Positions 12,249 to 15,000 of a stretch of 15,000 nt of DNA are shown piece after piece. The position numbers were made by a program, and so were the translations under genes. The stretch lies in assembly GCA_905221605.1 (NCBI GenBank), contig CAJNDS010000269.1:893328-908327 (forward strand). The letters are read 5' to 3'. Within the stretch, counting starts at the first letter, position 1; every line of letters starts with the position of its first letter. Below the pieces are notes generated by a model. It was not told the origin of the DNA, made no database searches, and worked only from the letters and a program-made list of their open reading frames with translations. The stretch comes from Symbiodinium natans. Taxonomy: Eukaryota > Sar > Dinophyceae > Suessiales > Symbiodiniaceae.

Positions 12249-12309
12249 GTTTAGGGTTCAGGGTTTAGGGTTTAGGGTTTAGGGTTCAGGGTTTAGGGTT
12301 TAGGGTTTC
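12249..12309 (+). repeat. telomere-like array
   Basis: Nine units including two TTCAGGG. Confidence 0.95.
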
Positions 12310-12339
12310 TGATTCAGGGTGATAAATGCTCCGGCGCAG

Positions 12340-12375
12340 GAAAACCGCGCGCGTGGGACAACGAAGCCAAAGAAG
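12340..12375 (+). CDS. weak candidate micro-exon
   Basis: CCGGCGCAG|G acceptor, ENRARGTTKPKK, ending AAG before GAGGCC (GA type). Basic linker-like. Phase 0-0. Confidence 0.28.
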
Positions 12376-12382
12376 GAGGCCA

Positions 12383-12442
12383 AACCCTAAACCTTGACCC
12401 TAAACCCTAAACCCTAGACCCTAAACCCAAAACCCTAACCCC
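12383..12442 (-). repeat. telomere-like array
   Basis: Eight CCCTAAA units with CCTTGACC, CCCTAGA and CCCAAAA variants. Confidence 0.95.
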
Positions 12443-12456
12443 CAAGTATGCTGCAG

Positions 12457-12531
12457 CTTGAGTCTCCACTCGGGTTCAGCTTAAGGGTATGGTTGATCAT
12501 GGTGTCTTGTATGACCCACGGAACCCTTAAG
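12457..12531 (+). CDS. candidate coding exon
   Basis: GTATGCTGCAG acceptor, 25 codons LESPLGFSLRVWLIMVSCMT then HGTLK, ending AAG before GCGTAG, which makes a stop if read through. A GT alternative (GTATGG) lies inside at 12487. Hydrophobic centre. The - strand is also open (12435-12647). Confidence 0.4.
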
Positions 12532-12963
12532 GCGTAGGGTTTGCGGTTCACGGTTAGGCTTAGGGGTACTTGGAAATATTCTTTAATGTTGGGGTACTTT
12601 AATTCCTCAGAAACAGCAAAAATTATTATTTTTGCTAGGAGTTCCAAGTTCAGTATAGTAGGGGTTATGAATTCTTAGGGCCTCTCTCTCAGGAGAGTAA
12701 GGGAAGCTCTAAGGACACATAATTAGGTCATAGTTTTCGTGTTGCTGGGGGTACTGTTCCATGTATGTCCTGGGTGCGTCCATAAGTTTTCCTCGCCCCT
12801 CCCCCCTCACCCTCCTCCCGCCCCCCAACCTCGTTCTCCAACACACAACACTACACGCCGAAACCCGATAAAGCTACGGCGCACACAACACCCAGCCACC
12901 CAGCCACCCAGCCACCCAGCCACCACGCACACACACCCGCACACGCACACACAATGAGCGCAG
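12532..12963. other. spacer with hairpin and microsatellites
   Basis: No exon seen. A perfect hairpin AGCAAAAA-TTATTA-TTTTTGCT at 12615-12636 is flanked by an outer 8-base inverted pair ACTTGGAA (12568-12575) and TTCCAAGT (12642-12649). Then C-rich sequence, (CAGCCACC)4 at 12894-12923 and a CA-rich tract at 12926-12954 lead into the next acceptor. Confidence 0.6.
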
Positions 12964-13005
12964 GTGCTAGCAGGAAACCTCCGTCTCTCCTCGCCGCTGC
13001 ATGTC
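12964..13005 (+). CDS. candidate coding exon
   Basis: GAGCGCAG|G acceptor following the CA/CCACC microsatellites, frame VLAGNLRLSSPLHV before GTGATT. The frame continues IETLNPK into the array. Phase 0. Confidence 0.38.
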
Positions 13006-13012
13006 GTGATTG

Positions 13013-13035
13013 AAACCCTAAACCCTAAACCCTAG
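13013..13035 (-). repeat. telomere-like array
   Basis: Three CCCTAAA units. Confidence 0.95.
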
Positions 13036-13079
13036 AAAGTCTTTGGGAGGCTGGGACCTCTATTTCTTCCACCACCAAG

Positions 13080-13158
13080 ACACCAGGGCTCGGATCTCAC
13101 AAAGCGGAGCAGGTGGGAGGAGGCTGCGCTGAGTACATCTGAGAGTTCTGAGCCGAAG
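13080..13158 (+). CDS. candidate coding island, two exon options
   Basis: CCTCTATTTCTTCCACCACCAAG is a strong pyrimidine-rich acceptor. Option one is 11 codons TPGLGSHKAEQ to GTGGGA (13080-13112, phase 0-0). Option two starts after AGCAG|G at 13113 and reads WEEAALSTSESSEPK to GCCTTT. Both cannot be used together in one frame. Confidence 0.35.
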
Positions 13159-13172
13159 GCCTTTCAGAGTAG

Positions 13173-13204
13173 CCCTAAACCCTAAACCCTAAACCCTAAA
13201 CCCC
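13173..13204 (-). repeat. telomere-like array
   Basis: Four CCCTAAA units. Confidence 0.95.
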
Positions 13205-13275
13205 AAGTGCCGAGGTCCTCTGAGCGGCGCCCGCTCAGCAGACCCGGGGAGGCCTATGTCCCCCTTCTGCCGCAG

Positions 13276-13314
13276 CAGTCTTGCCTTGACTTGCGGCCAT
13301 GTCATGTCAGCAAG
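13276..13314 (+). CDS. candidate coding exon
   Basis: CCCCCTTCTGCCGCAG acceptor, 13 codons QSCLDLRPCHVSK, ending AAG before GCACCT. The frame stays open (APEELIMKRLLA) up to the array. Phase 0-0. Confidence 0.42.
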
Positions 13315-13330
13315 GCACCTGAAGAGCTTA

Positions 13331-13414
13331 TTATGAAACGGCTACTTGCCCTAAACCCTAAACCCTAAACCCTTATGAAACCGCTACGTGCCCTAAACCC
13401 TAAACCCTAAACCC
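13331..13414 (+). repeat. 42-base tandem duplication spanning exon-like sequence and array
   Basis: 13331-13372 and 13373-13414 are two copies of a 42-base unit. The first 20 bases are TTATGAAAC-GCTAC-TGCC with two mismatches, and the rest is three CCCTAAA units. Confidence 0.9.
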
Positions 13415-13417
13415 TAA
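13349..13417 (-). repeat. telomere-like arrays (pair)
   Basis: Two CCCTAAA tracts separated by the duplicated 20-base unique segment. Confidence 0.95.
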
Positions 13418-13453
13418 AATTCTCAACCCGTTTGGAATCCTTCGGACAAAGAG

Positions 13454-13486
13454 GCAACGCCAGCTGCGCAGCGGCAGGGCATCAAG
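13454..13486 (+). CDS. weak candidate exon
   Basis: GACAAAGAG|G, 11 codons ATPAAQRQGIK to GCTGGC. The frame continues AGLNSKPKA. Phase 0-0. Confidence 0.3.
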
Positions 13487-13504
13487 GCTGGCCTCAACAG
13501 CAAG

Positions 13505-13545
13505 CCTAAAGCCTAAACCCTAAACCCTAAACCCTAAACCCTAAA
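13505..13545 (-). repeat. telomere-like array
   Basis: Six CCCTAAA units with CCTAAAG edges. Confidence 0.95.
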
Positions 13546-13574
13546 GCCGCAGCAGCTCCTTTTTTCCCCCACAG

Positions 13575-13624
13575 GGCGGCCGAACAGTGTGATTCGAAGT
13601 TCAGTGGTTTACAGCCTATCAGAG
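13575..13624 (+). CDS. candidate coding exon with strong acceptor
   Basis: CTCCTTTTTTCCCCCACAG|G is the best polypyrimidine-CAG in this section. One base, then AAEQCDSKFSGLQPIR and one base, ending GAG before GCGGTT. Family unknown. Confidence 0.42.
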
Positions 13625-13627
13625 GCG

Positions 13628-13704
13628 GTTTAGGGTTAGGGTTTAGGGTTTAGGGTTTAGGGTTTGGGGTTTAGGGTTTAGGGTTTGGGGCTTAGGGTTG
13701 AGGG
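13628..13704 (+). repeat. telomere-like array
   Basis: Ten or more units, with TTTGGGG and one TTAGGG (6-base) unit. Confidence 0.95.
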
Positions 13705-13722
13705 TGCTTGGGGCTGAGGCAG

Positions 13723-13811
13723 GATCCTCGGAGCCCGAAGACGTCGAGGCCTGCCAAGATTTGAGCACTTGGCCATGCAGAGCTCGTGGTGCCACCGTCT
13801 CTAGGGCCCAG
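13723..13811 (+). CDS. candidate coding exon
   Basis: GCTGAGGCAG|G acceptor, two bases, then SSEPEDVEACQDLSTWPCRA and RGATVSRAQ, meeting the next array. Acidic then basic. The 3' limit is unclear. Confidence 0.4.
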
Positions 13812-13812
13812 A

Positions 13813-13878
13813 GTTTAGGGTTTAGTAGGGAGTAGGGTTTAGGGTTTAGAGTTTAGGGTTTAGGGTTTAGGGGTTTAG
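13813..13878 (+). repeat. telomere-like array
   Basis: Seven units interrupted by TAGTAGGGAG. Confidence 0.95.
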
Positions 13879-13904
13879 ATGTTTGTGGAGACTCACTGGA
13901 GCAG

Positions 13905-13949
13905 GCTGCTGGCTTCCCCTCACACTGCTGGACAGAGAGCTCCCTGAAG
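13905..13949 (+). CDS. candidate coding exon
   Basis: CTGGAGCAG|G acceptor, 15 codons AAGFPSHCWTESSLK, ending AAG before GCACGG. Phase 0-0. Confidence 0.4.
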
Positions 13950-13992
13950 GCACGGCACGAAGTTAGATGCCACTTGTATGACTTTCGGTGTT

Positions 13993-14107
13993 GAGGGGTT
14001 TCGGGGTTAAGGGGTTTAGGGGTTTTGGGGTTTAGGGTCTAGGGTTTAGGGTTTGGGGGTTTTTGGGGTCTAGGGGTTTAGGGTTTAGGGTGTATAGGGT
14101 TTAGGGT
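13993..14107 (+). repeat. degenerate G-rich telomere-like array
   Basis: TTTCGGGG, TTTTGGGG, TTTAGGGG and TCTAGGG variants. Multiple G3-5 runs make G-quadruplex formation plausible. Confidence 0.9.
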
Positions 14108-14251
14108 TGGTTCTACTTGTATGGGCCTTCAATCTGCGTTGCTTGTGCGACACCCAGAGGGTCCACATGCCCGACAGCTTTCACGCTTGCACTTTCCCAA
14201 AACCAGAACCCGATGGGCTCGGCGGGCCCTACAAAAAGCTACAAGTATGAG
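14105..14251 (+). CDS. candidate exon starting on an array, two open frames
   Basis: The array ends TTTAG|G and two + frames are open. Frame one contains LRCLCDTQRVHMPDSFHACT and FPKPEPDGLGGPYKKLQ, ending before GTATGA (14245). Frame two contains YGPSICVACATPRGSTCPTA and SQNQNPMGSAGPTKSYKYE, ending GAG before GTAAAC (14252). Coding is likely, frame undecided. No family recognised. Confidence 0.45.
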
Positions 14252-14402
14252 GTAAACCCAAACCCCAAGCCCCAACCCCGAACCCCCCCAAAACCCCCAA
14301 AACCCCCCAGAACCCCCCAGAACCCCCCAAAACCCCCCCAAACCACCCCAAAACCCCCCAAAACCCCAAACCCCAGACCCTAAACCCTAAACCCTAAACC
14401 CT
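14252..14402 (-). repeat. degenerate C-rich telomere-like array
   Basis: AACCCCCCAAAA-type units of 9-11 bases (14270-14370), then three perfect CCCTAAA units. The opposite strand is rich in G6 runs. Confidence 0.9.
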
Positions 14403-14426
14403 GTAAGCCGAGTTTGGCACACCCAG

Positions 14427-14492
14427 GTGAGCTCGCTGTCGGCTCTGATGGGCCGGACACCAACGCACCTTGCGGCTCAAGGAGCTGGCAAG
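14427..14492 (+). CDS. candidate coding exon, possible partial ankyrin repeat
   Basis: CACACCCAG|G acceptor, 22 codons VSSLSALMGRTPTHLAAQGA then GK, ending AAG before GAGGCT (GA type). GRTPTHLAAQ matches the ankyrin turn and first helix (G-x-TPLHLAA) with Thr for Leu. With the clear repeat at 11326 this could belong to the same ankyrin gene, but one helix is weak evidence. Phase 0-0. Confidence 0.45.
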
Positions 14493-14498
14493 GAGGCT

Positions 14499-14596
14499 TT
14501 TTAGGGTTTAGGGTTTAGGGCTTAGGGTTTAGGGTTAGGGTTTAGGGGGAGGTGGTCGGGGGTTGGGGTTTAGGGTTTGGGGTTTTTGGGTTTCGG
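14499..14596 (+). repeat. degenerate telomere-like array
   Basis: TTTAGGG with TTAGGG, TTTGGGG and TTTCGGG variants. Confidence 0.9.
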
Positions 14597-14642
14597 GTTG
14601 GATGCGTGCCTTTTGTAAGGGTTGAAGGTTTCATCAACTCAG

Positions 14643-14741
14643 CTGCCAGCTACCACTGTTACGGTTACGGATATCATGGGTAGTTCTCTTAGTAGGGCCC
14701 CTTTCCTCGTTCCAGGGGTGCCGCACTATATATGGTTCAGC
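14643..14741 (+). CDS. candidate coding exon
   Basis: TTTCATCAACTCAG acceptor, frame LPATTVTVTDIMGSSLSRAP then FLVPGVPHYIWFS, open to the poly-C run, with a possible donor GTCGGG at 14742. Thr/Ser-rich then hydrophobic. Family unknown. Confidence 0.42.
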
Positions 14742-14755
14742 GTCGGGCGTTCCCG

Positions 14756-14790
14756 CCCCCCCCCCCCCCCCAGGTATCCCCCCCCCCCCA
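14756..14790. repeat. poly-C runs
   Basis: Two C-homopolymers (about 16 and 10 bases) separated by AGGTAT. Length is probably unstable or assembly-dependent. Confidence 0.9.
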
Positions 14791-14806
14791 AGTCTACTCT
14801 ACGGTC

Positions 14807-14946
14807 CCTAAACCCTAAACCCTAAACCCTAAACCCTAAACCCTAAACCCTACCCTAACCCTAAACCTAAAAACCCTAAAACCTTAAACCTAACCCTAAA
14901 CCCTAAACCCTAAAAAACCCTAAACCCTAACCCTAAAACCAACCCC
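14807..14946 (-). repeat. telomere-like array
   Basis: About 18 CCCTAAA units, perfect at the left and mixed with 6-base (CCCTAA) and 8-base variants to the right. Confidence 0.95.
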
Positions 14947-14959
14947 CAACCACACCACA

Positions 14960-15000
14960 GGGGGGGGGGGGGGTATCATCTTAGTACCCATCCGGGGGGG
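14960..15000. repeat. poly-G runs at the window end
   Basis: G-homopolymers of about 14 bases and at least seven bases at the edge. Confidence 0.85.

Noticed and set aside
12739-12957. A 72-codon + strand ORF rich in Pro and His
   Set aside because: It is produced by the CCACC and CA microsatellites and poly-C stretches.
14807-15000. A true chromosome end at the right edge
   Set aside because: The final array is short, mixed with 6- and 8-base variants, followed by unique and homopolymer sequence, and similar arrays occur across the whole window.

Overview
The window looks like nuclear DNA of a protist, most likely a dinoflagellate; a coccidian (Eimeria-like) or chromerid alveolate is the main alternative. 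The most striking feature is about 45 short arrays of the heptamer TTTAGGG/CCCTAAA, the telomere unit of plants, dinoflagellates and several other alveolates. They occur in both orientations and recur every 100-400 bases from one end of the window to the other. This is therefore not a chromosome end but a field of interstitial telomere-like repeats. I saw no bacterial-style genes, Shine-Dalgarno sites, operons, rRNA, tRNA or CRISPR.

Between the arrays lie islands of complex sequence of about 50-350 bases. Most contain a short open frame on the + strand that starts after a pyrimidine-rich stretch plus AG (often AG|G) and ends at a possible 5' splice site, often after CAG or AAG. The following dinucleotide is GC, GT or GA; dinoflagellate introns are known to use all three. 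My reading is one or more multi-exon genes, all on the + strand, whose introns are filled with telomere-like repeats. Only one candidate exon has a family I can name with confidence: an ankyrin repeat at 11326-11418. The others are unassigned, their limits are judgement calls, and a nearby GT alternative exists for many of the GC donors.

Layout. 1-840: AT foldback, array, and two coding-like islands. 1176-1744 (- strand): a frameshifted basic, Ala-rich ORF resembling ORF1 of dinoflagellate LINE-type retroelements. 1854-2100: an inverted-repeat element (MITE-like). 2100-4900: short candidate exons alternating with arrays, plus a second inverted-repeat element (2955-3058). 4779-6877: six candidate exons that can be joined in compatible phase, separated by introns that carry arrays, including a 470-base degenerate array with 9-base spacing. 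7013-7451: a long pure polypyrimidine tract ending in a 3' splice-site-like CAG|G. 7700-8640: the least repetitive and most gene-like part, with five islands that join in phase and a possible 40-base intron. 8640-11280: more exon/array alternation, microsatellites and a head-to-head telomeric palindrome. 11326-14760: the ankyrin exon followed by a run of candidate exons mostly of phase 0-0. 14807-15000: a final CCCTAAA array and G/C homopolymers.

The most interesting possibility is that the heptamer itself supplies splice signals: GTTTAG reads as a GT donor and TTTAG|G as an AG acceptor, and several islands abut an array exactly there. If RNA evidence confirms it, telomere-like repeats are acting as intron material genome-wide in this organism.
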